From Betaproteobacteria bacterium UBA5216 (lineage in GTDB: Bacteria; Pseudomonadota; Gammaproteobacteria; Burkholderiales; SG8-41), in assembly GCA_002412495.1 (NCBI GenBank), contig DHVE01000054.1, positions 1-64,000 on the forward strand: 64,000 nucleotides of DNA, written 5' to 3'. Under the pieces are notes generated by a model. The model did not search any database. It had not been told where the DNA came from and was given only the letters and a program-made list of their open reading frames with translations. The position numbers were made by a program, and so were the translations under genes. Of the stretch, positions 35,187-44,267 are shown piece by piece; within the stretch, counting starts at the first letter, position 1; every line of letters starts with the position of its first letter.

Positions 35187-37514
35187 ATGACCGCCTGCCC
35201 GCGTAAATCCCGTATTGCGTTAGCGCTATTGTGTGCGTTGCCGGCCTTGGTTCCCGCCTTCGCGCTGGCGCAGCAGGGCCTGCAATTGCGTCCGCAGCCG
35301 ACGCTGATCGATTTGCCGCCCACGAATAAAGACGATACGCCGATGTACATGGAAGGTGATCGCATGCAGGGCCACAACGACCGGGAAACCGAGGCGCAAG
35401 GCAGCGCACGGTTTCGCGGTCGAGGGCAGTCCATCGCCGCCGACTGGATGCGGCTCGACAAGCGCGACAACGAACTTACCGCCATCGGCAATGTGCGTAT
35501 GGAACAGGGCGCGGAATTGACCGAAGGCGCGCGCCTGCGCTACAACCTCGATACCGACCGCGGGCTGATGGAAAGCGCGCGCTATTCGTTAAGTCCTAAG
35601 GATACCGGCAACGCGCCAGGCTCGACCAACACGGCGCCGGCATTTGATGCGCGCGGCACCGCAGACCGTGTGCTGTTTGAAGGCCCGGGCTTGATGCGCG
35701 CGCAGCAGGCGACGTACACCACCTGCGAACCAGGCGACGATTCGTGGCTGATCCGTGCGCGCGACATGCTGATCGACAAGGACAACAACACCGGCACCGC
35801 GCGCGATGCTCAAGTGGAGTTTTTGGGCACCAACATTTTTTATACGCCCTACATGACGTTCACGCTGCATCAGGAACGCAAGTCGGGATTTCTTGCGCCG
35901 CACTATGGCACCACCAGCACCAGCGGTTTTGAATTCAGCGCGCCTTATTACTGGAATATCGCGCCCAATCGCGATATGACGCTCACGCCGCGCATCATGG
36001 CGCGGCGCGGCCTGCAACTGCGCACGGAATTCCGTTACCTTGACCCCCTGTACAAAGGGCAGTGGGATCTTGAATATCTGCCCAACGACAATGTTACGGG
36101 CGTGAATCGCTATATGATGAAGATCAACCACACTCAGGCGTTAGGCATGGGGTGGTCGGGCACGGTGGATGTGAACAAAGTTTCGGACGGCAAGTATTTC
36201 ACCGATATGTCGACGATGGTTGCCCAAACCTCGCAAACATATCTAGTCCGGCAAGGTGTCCTGTCTCGCGGCGGCACGTGGGGCAACGCCGGCACCTATA
36301 GTTTTTCAGCCTTGGCGCAAGGCTGGCAAACGCTGCAGACCGATCCGCTCGCGCCCCTGACGCCGCCGTACAGCCGGCGTCCGCAGCTCTCGTTTAACGC
36401 ACAGAACCAGAACGTGCTGAAGGGAGACTTTGATTTTTACAGCAGCTACGTGGACTTTAGTCATCCCACGCTGGTAAACGGCAAGCGCGTTGTGGCGTAT
36501 CCCAGCCTGTCGTTTCCGCTGACCACGCCTTACGCTTATGTAACACCCAAGGTCGGGGTGCACATGACGCGCTATTCGCTGGGTCAAAACAATACCACGG
36601 CATTGCCCGATGCCTCGCGCGTGTTGCCAACATTTACCGCTGACAGCGGGCTGTTGTTTGAGCGCGGCACCAATATATTCGGCAAATCGTATACCCAAAC
36701 GCTCGAGCCCAAGCTGTACTACGTTTACATACCCTATCGCAATCAGAGTTTGATCCCAAACTTTGAGAGTGGCGTGCAGGATATTAACTTTGCCACGATC
36801 TATTCCGAAAACCAGTTCAGCGGCAGTGATCGTATCAATGACGCGAATCAGATCACGCTGGGTGTGAACAGCCGGTTGATAAACCCGGACACCGGCGTCG
36901 AGGCGCTGCGCGCGGGCATCGCGCAACGTTATTACTTCCGTTCGCCGGTGGTCACCCTGCCGGGCGTCGCGCCCATCAACAGTTCGAGGTCCGACCTGCT
37001 CGCGGCGGTAAGCGGCAACGTCGCGCCCGGCTGGACAGCGGATCTCGGCTGGCAGTACAGCACTGACACCAGCCAGACGAAACGCATGAGCGTGGGCGCG
37101 CGTTATCAGCCGCAGCAAGGCAAAGTGCTGAATCTTTCGTATCGCCATCAGGCGAATTCGGCCGGTGCCACCGACGGTTTCAAGCAAATGGACATCTCGG
37201 GGCAGTGGCCCATCACCGGCAAGTGGAATGCCGTCGGGCGCTGGAATTATTCGGCGCAGGATAAGCGGCTGCTGGAAGCCTTGGGCGGGCTTGAATATGA
37301 CGGCGGTTGTTGGGCGCTGCGTGTCGTGGCGCACCGCCTGTCCACCGCCACCAACGCCAGCACCAGCGCGTTTTTTGTCGAACTGGAATTGAACGGCATG
37401 ACGCGGATCGGGTCGAATCCGCTGGATGTGCTGCGCCGGAATATCGGTGGCTATACACGCTACGATCCGCGACAATCACGCCCCAACGAATATTTTGTGC
37501 CGGAACAACGCTAA
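35187..37514 (+). CDS. lptD: LPS assembly outer-membrane protein LptD
   Basis: 775-residue outer-membrane beta-barrel that inserts lipopolysaccharide into the outer leaflet with LptE. A signal peptide ends near AFALA-QQGLQ. An OstA/LptA-like periplasmic domain follows (GSARFRGRGQSIAADWMRLD), then the large barrel. Only two Cys remain in the mature chain (TTCEPGDDSW and GGCWALR), consistent with a single inter-domain disulfide rather than the four-Cys set of E. coli. ATG 35187 is used. It is the first gene of lptD-surA-pdxA-rsmA and divergent from amgK. Confidence 0.94.
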   Translation: MTACPRKSRIALALLCALPALVPAFALAQQGLQLRPQPTLIDLPPTNKDDTPMYMEGDRMQGHNDRETEAQGSARFRGRGQSIAADWMRLDKRDNELTAIGNVRMEQGAELTEGARLRYNLDTDRGLMESARYSLSPKDTGNAPGSTNTAPAFDARGTADRVLFEGPGLMRAQQATYTTCEPGDDSWLIRARDMLIDKDNNTGTARDAQVEFLGTNIFYTPYMTFTLHQERKSGFLAPHYGTTSTSGFEFSAPYYWNIAPNRDMTLTPRIMARRGLQLRTEFRYLDPLYKGQWDLEYLPNDNVTGVNRYMMKINHTQALGMGWSGTVDVNKVSDGKYFTDMSTMVAQTSQTYLVRQGVLSRGGTWGNAGTYSFSALAQGWQTLQTDPLAPLTPPYSRRPQLSFNAQNQNVLKGDFDFYSSYVDFSHPTLVNGKRVVAYPSLSFPLTTPYAYVTPKVGVHMTRYSLGQNNTTALPDASRVLPTFTADSGLLFERGTNIFGKSYTQTLEPKLYYVYIPYRNQSLIPNFESGVQDINFATIYSENQFSGSDRINDANQITLGVNSRLINPDTGVEALRAGIAQRYYFRSPVVTLPGVAPINSSRSDLLAAVSGNVAPGWTADLGWQYSTDTSQTKRMSVGARYQPQQGKVLNLSYRHQANSAGATDGFKQMDISGQWPITGKWNAVGRWNYSAQDKRLLEALGGLEYDGGCWALRVVAHRLSTATNASTSAFFVELELNGMTRIGSNPLDVLRRNIGGYTRYDPRQSRPNEYFVPEQR

Positions 37515-37559
37515 CCGGGTGGATTCCTGCGAGTCAGTTGGCCGGCAGGCCTTACCGGA

Positions 37560-38894
37560 ATGCGAACTAACCATATGTTTTTAAACAGATTTCTATGTGC
37601 GCTGCCACTGGGCCTCTGCACCGCGCTGGCGTTGCCACCCAACGTGGGTGCACAACAAAAACCACGTCTCATCGTTACACTTGATCGTATTGTCGCGGTG
37701 GTGAACGATGAAGTCATTACCCGCAATGATTTGAGCCAGCGCGTCGCGGTCGCCGAGGCGCAGTTGCGGCGGCAAGGCACGCCGGCGCCGGCGCGGCCGG
37801 ATCTGGAGCGGCAGGTATTGCAGCGCATGATCGCCGATCGTGCGCAACTGCATTTTGCCAAGGAAAACGGCCTGCGCGTGGACGACGTGGAGCTGGACCG
37901 CGCCATTGGCCGTATTGCCGAAGACAATAAATTGTCGACCGCCCAATTACGCGTCGCGGTGGAGCAGGACGGCGTACCCTTCACGAAATTTCGCGAAGAC
38001 ATTCGCAATCAGATTGTCATGTCGCGGCTGCGCGAGCGCGAGGTCGACGACAAAATCATCATCACCGAAAGCGAAATCGACAATATGCTGGCCAATCCGC
38101 AACAGCAGGCGGCCGGCGCGGATGAATTCAATGTGTCGCACATACTGGTGCGCGTGCCGGAAAACGCCAACCCCGACCAGATTCAGGGGCGTCTCGATCG
38201 CGCCGAAGAAGCGTTGAAACAACTGAAAACCGGCGCCAATTTCCGCCAGGTTGCCGCGGCGTTTTCCGAATCGCCCGACGCACTGCAAGGCGGCAACATG
38301 GGCTGGCGCGATGGCGACCGGCTGCCGACCTTGTTCTTTGATGCCCTGCGCAACATGAAGGCCGGCGAATTAAGTGGCGTGCTGCGCAGTCCCAATGGTT
38401 TTCACATACTCAAGCTCGAAGACCGGCGCGGCGGGCAGGCGCCTGCGACCGTGCAGCAAACCAACGCGCGCCATATCCTGATCAAGGCCAGCGAACTGGT
38501 CTCCGACAACGAGGCGCGCAACCGGCTGCGCAATCTCAAGGAACGCCTGGAAAACAAAACCGATTTTGCGCAGCTCGCGCGTTCCAATTCCGAAGATACC
38601 AGCGCCTCCAAGGGCGGCGATCTCGGCTGGCTTTCTCCCGGCGATACCGTGCCGGAATTCGAGCGCGCGATGAACGCATTAAAGCCCGGCGAGATCAGCG
38701 AGCCGGTGCGCTCGCCGTTCGGCTGGCACTTGATCCAGGTCGTCGAACGGCGCAACGCGGATGTCTCCAAGGAGCGCCGGCGCCTCGTTGCGCGCCAGGC
38801 GCTGCGCGAGCGCAAGAGCGAGGAAGCCTACGAAGAATGGGTGCGTCAATTGCGTGATCGCGCCTACGTCGAATTGCGCCTGGAAGAGCGGTGA
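37560..38894 (+). CDS. surA: Periplasmic chaperone/peptidyl-prolyl isomerase SurA
   Basis: 444-residue chaperone for outer-membrane proteins, among them LptD encoded just upstream. Signal peptide, then the N-terminal SurA domain (LDRIVAVVNDEVITRNDL). Two parvulin domains follow: first at FNVSHILVRVPENA (about residues 180-290), second at ARHILIKASELVSD (about 300-405). The start is ATG 37560 or 37575; both give a signal peptide. Confidence 0.95.
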   Translation: MRTNHMFLNRFLCALPLGLCTALALPPNVGAQQKPRLIVTLDRIVAVVNDEVITRNDLSQRVAVAEAQLRRQGTPAPARPDLERQVLQRMIADRAQLHFAKENGLRVDDVELDRAIGRIAEDNKLSTAQLRVAVEQDGVPFTKFREDIRNQIVMSRLREREVDDKIIITESEIDNMLANPQQQAAGADEFNVSHILVRVPENANPDQIQGRLDRAEEALKQLKTGANFRQVAAAFSESPDALQGGNMGWRDGDRLPTLFFDALRNMKAGELSGVLRSPNGFHILKLEDRRGGQAPATVQQTNARHILIKASELVSDNEARNRLRNLKERLENKTDFAQLARSNSEDTSASKGGDLGWLSPGDTVPEFERAMNALKPGEISEPVRSPFGWHLIQVVERRNADVSKERRRLVARQALRERKSEEAYEEWVRQLRDRAYVELRLEER

Positions 38895-39895
38895 ATACGC
38901 GAGCAGGCGGCGTCTCCACACGCCTGCCGACCCTGGCCATCACCGCCGGAGAACCTGCCGGCATCGGTCCTGAAATTTGCGCGGCGCTTAAGACGGCAAC
39001 ATTGCCCGCGCGCCTGGTGATCATCGCCGATCGCGCATTGTTATGCGAGCGCACCCAAATCGATTGGCCTGACTTCGCCGGTGGTTGTACCGCCGTCGAA
39101 GCCGGCGTTAGCGTGCTGCACGTTCCGCTGACGGTTTCCTCGGTTGCCGGCAAGCTGGATGCCCGCAACAGCGGCTATGTGCTGCGCACCCTGGGCGTCG
39201 CCTGCGACGGATGCAGCGATGGCCTGTTCGATGCCATGGCCACGGCGCCGGTGCACAAAGGGGTGATCAACGATGCCGGCATTGCCTTCACCGGCCATAC
39301 GGAATTCTTGCAGGCGCGTACGCGCTCGCCGCATGTGGTCATGATGCTGGCGGGTGGCGGCATGCGCGTCGCGCTCGCCACCACGCATCTCGCGCTCAAA
39401 GACGTGGCATCGCACATTACCCGCGCAAGCCTGACGCAGACGCTGCGCGTACTGCATCACGATTTGCAACGGCATTTCGGCATCGCCGCGCCGCGTATCG
39501 CGGTGGCGGGATTGAATCCGCACGCCGGAGAATCCGGGCACATGGGACGCGAAGAAATCGAGGTCATCGCGCCGGTGATCGGTGAATTGCGCGGCGCGGG
39601 CTTGACCCTTTCCGATCCCTTGCCCGCCGACACCCTATTTAATCCCGACCGGCTGAAACACTACGACGCAGTGCTCGCGATGTATCACGATCAAGGTTTG
39701 CCGGTGCTCAAATATGCGAGCTTCGGCGCGGGCGTCAATGTCACGCTGGGCCTGCCCATTATTCGCACTTCGGTTGATCACGGCACCGCGCTGGATATTG
39801 CGGGCAGCGGCAAGGCCGATGCGGGCAGCCTGATCGAAGCCGTAAAACTCGCCATCAGCATGGCCAACGCCACTGCGCCGCGCCGCAGCGCCTGA
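38891..39895 (+). CDS. pdxA: 4-hydroxythreonine-4-phosphate dehydrogenase PdxA
   Basis: NAD-dependent enzyme of pyridoxal phosphate synthesis, 334 residues. Motifs: TAGEPAGIGPEICAA near the start, FTGHTEFLQ (metal His), LNPHAGESGHMGREE and MYHDQGLPVLKY. The start is GTG, overlapping the surA stop as GTGA, so the two are translationally coupled. It precedes rsmA as in many proteobacteria. Confidence 0.95.
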   Translation: MNTRAGGVSTRLPTLAITAGEPAGIGPEICAALKTATLPARLVIIADRALLCERTQIDWPDFAGGCTAVEAGVSVLHVPLTVSSVAGKLDARNSGYVLRTLGVACDGCSDGLFDAMATAPVHKGVINDAGIAFTGHTEFLQARTRSPHVVMMLAGGGMRVALATTHLALKDVASHITRASLTQTLRVLHHDLQRHFGIAAPRIAVAGLNPHAGESGHMGREEIEVIAPVIGELRGAGLTLSDPLPADTLFNPDRLKHYDAVLAMYHDQGLPVLKYASFGAGVNVTLGLPIIRTSVDHGTALDIAGSGKADAGSLIEAVKLAISMANATAPRRSA

Positions 39896-39920
39896 TTCCG
39901 CCATGCGCCAGCCGCCGCAG

Positions 39921-39965
39921 AAGTCGCATTAGTCGCATAAGTCGCTTAGGCCGCATATGCCGCAT
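39921..39965 (+). repeat. 9-bp tandem repeat across the rsmA start codon
   Basis: Five adjacent 9-base units of the form WRGYCGCAT (the third ends CTT) run from 39921 to 39965. The fifth unit, ATGCCGCAT, is the first three codons of rsmA. Units are in frame with the gene, and the repeat also contains the region where the ribosome binding site should be. Confidence 0.8.
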
Positions 39966-40736
39966 AAACCACGCAAGCGCTTCGGACAAAATTTCCTTCA
40001 AAAACAAGAGGTTATTGACGATATCCTGTGGGCAATCCACCCGCAACCCGATGATTTGATGGTGGAAATCGGCCCCGGCCTGGGCGCGCTGACTCAGCCG
40101 CTGGCCCAAGCGCTGAAACAGTTGCATGTGATCGAATTGGATCGCGATATCGTCACAACCCTGCGCGAAAAATACACCAACGGCAACGTGATCATTCACG
40201 AAGGCGACGCGCTGAAATTCGATTTTGCATCGCTGGGCGCGAAGATTCGGGTGGTTGGCAACCTGCCCTACAACATTTCAACGCCGCTGCTGTTTCATCT
40301 CACCGCGCAAATCGCTTGCGTGCACGACATCCACGCCATGCTGCAAAAAGAAGTGGTCGAGCGCATGGTGGCCGCGCCCGATACCGCCGCGTACGGGCGG
40401 CTGTCCGTCGCGCTGCAATACCGGTTTGAAATGGAAAAGGTACTCGACGTGGGGCCGGATGCGTTTTATCCGCGGCCGAAAGTGGATTCGGCGGTGATCC
40501 GCATGCTGCCGCGCGCGAAACCCGAACGGCAAGCCAGCGACGAAGCGCTGTTCGCGCGCATCGTCACCACCGCGTTTTCACAGCGCCGCAAGACCTTGCG
40601 CAATACGCTGCGCAACGTGCTGGAGTCAGCCGATTTTGAAGTGCTGGGCATAGATCCGCAAGCGCGCGCCGAGACGCTGGCGGTTGGTGATTTTGTGCGG
40701 ATCGCCAATCACATAAGCGCGGGACAAAAACCCTAA
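39957..40736 (+). CDS. rsmA: 16S rRNA dimethyladenosine transferase RsmA (KsgA)
   Basis: Dimethylates A1518 and A1519 of 16S rRNA late in 30S assembly. 259 residues. Motifs: KRFGQNFL at residue 7, EIGPGLGALT (SAM site) near 40, VIELDRD and VVGNLPYNIS (catalytic). The start ATG is the last unit of a 9-bp repeat; no strong Shine-Dalgarno site is seen, only TTAGG 9 bases upstream. Its stop overlaps the stop of the convergent gloA. Confidence 0.95.
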   Translation: MPHKPRKRFGQNFLQKQEVIDDILWAIHPQPDDLMVEIGPGLGALTQPLAQALKQLHVIELDRDIVTTLREKYTNGNVIIHEGDALKFDFASLGAKIRVVGNLPYNISTPLLFHLTAQIACVHDIHAMLQKEVVERMVAAPDTAAYGRLSVALQYRFEMEKVLDVGPDAFYPRPKVDSAVIRMLPRAKPERQASDEALFARIVTTAFSQRRKTLRNTLRNVLESADFEVLGIDPQARAETLAVGDFVRIANHISAGQKP

Positions 40737-41122
40737 GTGGTTTTTCGCTGTACAAACTCGATCTTGTAGCCGTCCGGATCTTCGACAAACGCGATCACGG
40801 TGGTGCCGTGTTTCATCGGTCCCGGTTCGCGCGTAACCTTGCCACCGCGTTTTTTGACTTCTTCGCAGGTTTTGTACGCGTCATCGACTTCAATCGCGAT
40901 ATGGCCGTAGCCGTTGCCGAGGTCGTATGCGTGCGTGTCCCAGTTGTAGGTCAGTTCCAGCACCGACGTTATTGATTCGTCGTCATAACCAACGAACGTG
41001 TTGGTGAAACGTCCCGACGGATATTCCGACTGGCGCAGCAACTTCATGCCGAGCACCTGGGTGTAAAAATCGATCGAACGTTGCAGGTCGCCCACGCGGA
41101 TCATGGTGTGCAGCATTCTCAT
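40733..41122 (-). CDS. gloA: Lactoylglutathione lyase (glyoxalase I)
   Basis: Converts the methylglyoxal-glutathione hemithioacetal to S-lactoylglutathione, 129 residues. The metal ligands are in the two betaalphabetabetabeta halves: MLHTMIRVGDLQ (His5), SVLELTYNW (Glu), GHIAIEVDD (His) and YKIEFVQ (Glu). The short form without an extra loop suggests the Ni(II) type. The stop (TAG) overlaps that of rsmA on the other strand. Confidence 0.95.
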   Translation of the reverse strand: MRMLHTMIRVGDLQRSIDFYTQVLGMKLLRQSEYPSGRFTNTFVGYDDESITSVLELTYNWDTHAYDLGNGYGHIAIEVDDAYKTCEEVKKRGGKVTREPGPMKHGTTVIAFVEDPDGYKIEFVQRKTT

Positions 41123-41135
41123 GGTGTTGCTCCGG

Positions 41136-41321
41136 TTAAACCTGCACCATTTCGAAATCGTCCTTGCGCGCGCCGCACTCCGGGCAAGTCCAGTTTATTG
41201 GCACGTCCTCCCATTTGGTGCCGGGCGCGATGCCTTCATCGGGTACGCCAGCCGCTTCGCTGTAAATCCAGCCGCAGATGAGACACATCCAGGATTTATA
41301 AACAGTTGCTTCGTTGGTCAT
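41136..41321 (-). CDS. Rubredoxin
   Basis: 61-residue iron protein with the four Cys ligands C13, C16 (WMCLICGWIY) and C46, C49 (WTCPECGARK). It transfers single electrons, for example to alkane hydroxylase or oxygen-detoxifying partners. The start ATG at 41321 gives the classic length. It is divergent from thiD, as in other betaproteobacteria I recall, and 13 bases before gloA on the same strand. Confidence 0.94.
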   Translation of the reverse strand: MTNEATVYKSWMCLICGWIYSEAAGVPDEGIAPGTKWEDVPINWTCPECGARKDDFEMVQV

Positions 41322-41449
41322 GATGAGAACGGATCGATATCGGGTTAAATGGTGAATTGCGCTAGAATCGCATTTTAATCGATTCCGCCAGCGGTTCCCG
41401 CCGCTTTTCCACTCGGTTTTCGATATCCAATTGTCTTTTGAATGACGCC

Positions 41450-42304
41450 ATGCCCGAAGCACCGCCCATTGTTCTGGTTTTTTCAGCGACCGATCCCACC
41501 GGGGGCGCCGGCATGCAGGCGGACATTCTCACCCTTGCCAGTATGGGATGTCATCCGCTGTCGGTGATTACCGCGATCACCGTGCAGGATACGATGGGCG
41601 TGGACGACATCATGGCGATTGACGCCGACTGGATCGCGGATCAGGCGCGTTGCGTGCTCGAAGACATGCCTGTGGCGGCATTCAAAATCGGCGTCATCGG
41701 CAGCGTGGATAACGTCACCGCGATTGCAGAGGTGGTGTCGGATTACCCGGAAATCCCGCTGATCCTCGATCCCGTGTTTGCGTCGGGCCGCGGCGACGAA
41801 TTGGCGAATGAAGATATCGTCGCGGCGATGCGCGAGCTGCTGATCCCGCAAACCACCATCATCACGCCCAACAGTCTCGAGGCGCGCCGGATGGCGATGA
41901 ATGAGCCCGACGACAAGGATGATCCCGATCTTGCGGAGTGCGCGAAACGGATCATCACACTGGGCTGTGAATACGTGTTGATCACCGGCACGCATGAAAA
42001 CACGCTGCAGGTGGTGAATACACTCTACAGTGAAGACGGCGTGGCCAGTGCGGAATCATGGCCGCGGCTCCCGGGCCAATACCATGGATCCGGCTGCACG
42101 CTTGCGTCGGCCATAGCCGCCACCATTGCCAATGGATTGCCGATGGTCGAGGCCGTGAAGGACGCGCAGGAATACACTTGGCAAACGCTCCGGTCGGGCT
42201 TTCGCGCCGGCATGGGACAACATATCCCGGACCGGCTGTTTTGGGCGCGCGAGGACGAGCCGTCGGCGGACGCGGCTGCTACCGTCGGGAAAGACGCCGT
42301 ATGA
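41450..42304 (+). CDS. thiD: Hydroxymethylpyrimidine/phosphomethylpyrimidine kinase ThiD
   Basis: Phosphorylates HMP to HMP-PP for thiamine synthesis. 284 residues of the ribokinase-like fold. Motifs: FSATDPTGGAGMQADI at the start and PGQYHGSGCTLASAIAA near the C-terminus (catalytic region). The start is ATG 41450; a TTG four codons upstream is less likely. It overlaps thiE by ATGA. No TPP riboswitch was found upstream. Confidence 0.94.
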   Translation: MPEAPPIVLVFSATDPTGGAGMQADILTLASMGCHPLSVITAITVQDTMGVDDIMAIDADWIADQARCVLEDMPVAAFKIGVIGSVDNVTAIAEVVSDYPEIPLILDPVFASGRGDELANEDIVAAMRELLIPQTTIITPNSLEARRMAMNEPDDKDDPDLAECAKRIITLGCEYVLITGTHENTLQVVNTLYSEDGVASAESWPRLPGQYHGSGCTLASAIAATIANGLPMVEAVKDAQEYTWQTLRSGFRAGMGQHIPDRLFWAREDEPSADAAATVGKDAV

Positions 42305-42948
42305 AACCCATGCGCGGCTTGTATGGCGTGACACCCGACGAGGCAAACAGCGCGCATCTGTTGTCGCGCGTGCGCGGCGCGCTCGCGGGCGGCATGCGCA
42401 TCCTGCAATATCGCAACAAGTCGGCGAACGCCGCGTTGCGGCTTGAGCAGGCAACGGCGTTATCCGCGTTATGCCGCGAGTTTGACGCGACACTGATCAT
42501 TAATGACGATCTGGAATTGGCCATAGCGGTTGATGCCGGCGGGCTGCATCTGGGCGGCGAAGACGGTTCGCTGGCGGCGGCACGCGCGCGGCTGGGGCCT
42601 CGCAAGCGGCTTGGCGCATCGTGCTACCGAAGTCTGGATAACGCCGAGCGCGCGATCGCGGAGGGCGCGGATCACATTGCCTTTGGCAGTTTTTTTGTCT
42701 CCACCGTAAAGCCCGGCGCGGTGCGTTCTTCGCCGTCGCTGCTGACGGAGGCGAAGCAAAAATTCAAGGTGCCGGTGGTGGCCATCGGCGGTATCACATT
42801 GGATAATGCGCCGGTGCTGATTTCCGCCGGCGCGGATAGCGTTGCGGTGATCACGGCGTTGTTCGGCGCGCCGGATGTTACGATTGCGGCGGCAAAATTC
42901 AACGCGCTCTTTTGTGGTAACAGCGGTCAGGGTGGTAACTTGCCATGA
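42301..42948 (+). CDS. thiE: Thiamine-phosphate synthase ThiE
   Basis: Joins HMP-PP and thiazole phosphate to thiamine phosphate. 215 residues of a TIM barrel. Motifs: LQYRNKSAN near residue 38 (pyrophosphate site) and IAFGSFFVSTVKPGA in place of the usual GPVFPTxTK block; VVAIGGITLDNA follows. The ATG overlaps the thiD stop and the gene overlaps hemL by 4 bases. The frame is open upstream inside thiD, but that part is not used. Confidence 0.92.
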   Translation: MKPMRGLYGVTPDEANSAHLLSRVRGALAGGMRILQYRNKSANAALRLEQATALSALCREFDATLIINDDLELAIAVDAGGLHLGGEDGSLAAARARLGPRKRLGASCYRSLDNAERAIAEGADHIAFGSFFVSTVKPGAVRSSPSLLTEAKQKFKVPVVAIGGITLDNAPVLISAGADSVAVITALFGAPDVTIAAAKFNALFCGNSGQGGNLP

Positions 42949-44231
42949 AACAAAGCCAGAAATTGTTTAATCACGCGCAACTGATCATTCCCGGCGGCGT
43001 CAATTCGCCAGTGCGCGCGTTTCGCTCCGTGGGCGGCACGCCGCCGTTCATCAAGCGCGGCCGCGGTTCACAGATTTGGGATGCCGACGGCAATGTTTAT
43101 ATCGATTACGTCGGATCGTGGGGGCCGTTGATTGTCGGCCACGCGCATCCGGATGTGGTGAAGTCCGTGCAACAGGTCGCCGAGCGCGGCTTGTCGTTCG
43201 GCGCGCCTACCGAATCCGAACTGGAAATGGCGAGCCTGCTGATCAAGCTCGTGCCATCGATGGAAATGGTGCGTCTGGTCAGTTCGGGTACCGAAGCGAC
43301 AATGAGCGCCATCCGGGTCGCGCGTGGATTTACCGGGCGTTCGAAAATTATCAAATTCGAAGGCTGTTATCACGGCCACGCCGACGGACTGCTGGTGAAA
43401 GCCGGGTCGGGTGCGCTTACGTTCGGGCAGCCCTCCTCAGCGGGCGTGCCAGCGGAAACCACGGCGCACACGCTGGTGCTGGATTTTAATGACGACGCTG
43501 GCGTTGCCGCAGTGTTTGCGCAACAAGGCAGCGATATCGCCGCCGTAATCGTCGAACCGGTAGTGGGTAATGCCAATTTGATTGCACCCAAACCGGGATT
43601 TCTGAATCTGTTGCGCGAGTTATGCACGCAACACGGCGCAGTGCTGATATTCGATGAAGTCATGACCGGTTTCAGAGTCGCGCTCGGCGGCGCGCAGGCG
43701 CTCTATAACATCAAGCCCGACATGACGACGCTAGGCAAAGTGATTGGCGGCGGCATGCCGGTGGGCGCGTTCGGCGGAAGGCGCGACATCATGCAGTGCG
43801 TGGCGCCACTGGGGCCGGTGTATCAGGCCGGAACGCTGTCGGGTAACCCGGTGGCGGTCGCGGCCGGGCTTGCCACGCTAACGCTGGTGCAGGCGGCGGG
43901 TTTTTACGACAGGCTCAACGCCACGGCCTATACGCTCTGTAAAGGGTTGAACGAAGCAGCAGCATCGCGCAACATCGCGTTTTGCGCGCAACACGTTGGC
44001 GGCATGTTTGGATTGTATTTTCGTAACGGTCACACCGTACCGCCCCAAACCTACGCCGAAGTCATGCAGTGCGACAAAGAACGTTTTAACGCGTTTTTTC
44101 ACACCATGTTGGCGGAAGGCGTGTATCTGGCGCCGTCGGCGTATGAGGCAGGATTTGTATCGGCGGCGCATAGCGCAGCCGATATTGACAAGACTATTGC
44201 CGCCGCCGATAAGGCTCTTGCTACCTTGTAA
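42945..44231 (+). CDS. hemL: Glutamate-1-semialdehyde 2,1-aminomutase HemL
   Basis: PLP enzyme that makes 5-aminolevulinate by the C5 route of haem synthesis. 428 residues. Motifs: SGTEATMSAIRVARGFTGR, FDEVMTGFR (cofactor Asp) and TTLGKVIGGGMPVGAFGG with the PLP lysine. Overlaps thiE by four bases (ATGA). This window also encodes hemB and hemF of the same pathway. Confidence 0.96.
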   Translation: MKQSQKLFNHAQLIIPGGVNSPVRAFRSVGGTPPFIKRGRGSQIWDADGNVYIDYVGSWGPLIVGHAHPDVVKSVQQVAERGLSFGAPTESELEMASLLIKLVPSMEMVRLVSSGTEATMSAIRVARGFTGRSKIIKFEGCYHGHADGLLVKAGSGALTFGQPSSAGVPAETTAHTLVLDFNDDAGVAAVFAQQGSDIAAVIVEPVVGNANLIAPKPGFLNLLRELCTQHGAVLIFDEVMTGFRVALGGAQALYNIKPDMTTLGKVIGGGMPVGAFGGRRDIMQCVAPLGPVYQAGTLSGNPVAVAAGLATLTLVQAAGFYDRLNATAYTLCKGLNEAAASRNIAFCAQHVGGMFGLYFRNGHTVPPQTYAEVMQCDKERFNAFFHTMLAEGVYLAPSAYEAGFVSAAHSAADIDKTIAAADKALATL

Positions 44232-44267
44232 ATAATCTTTTAAAAATAATTACTTACATAACCTCTA

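Noticed and set aside
41322..41449. TPP riboswitch upstream of thiD
   Set aside because: The conserved CUGAGA and related blocks of the TPP aptamer are not present.
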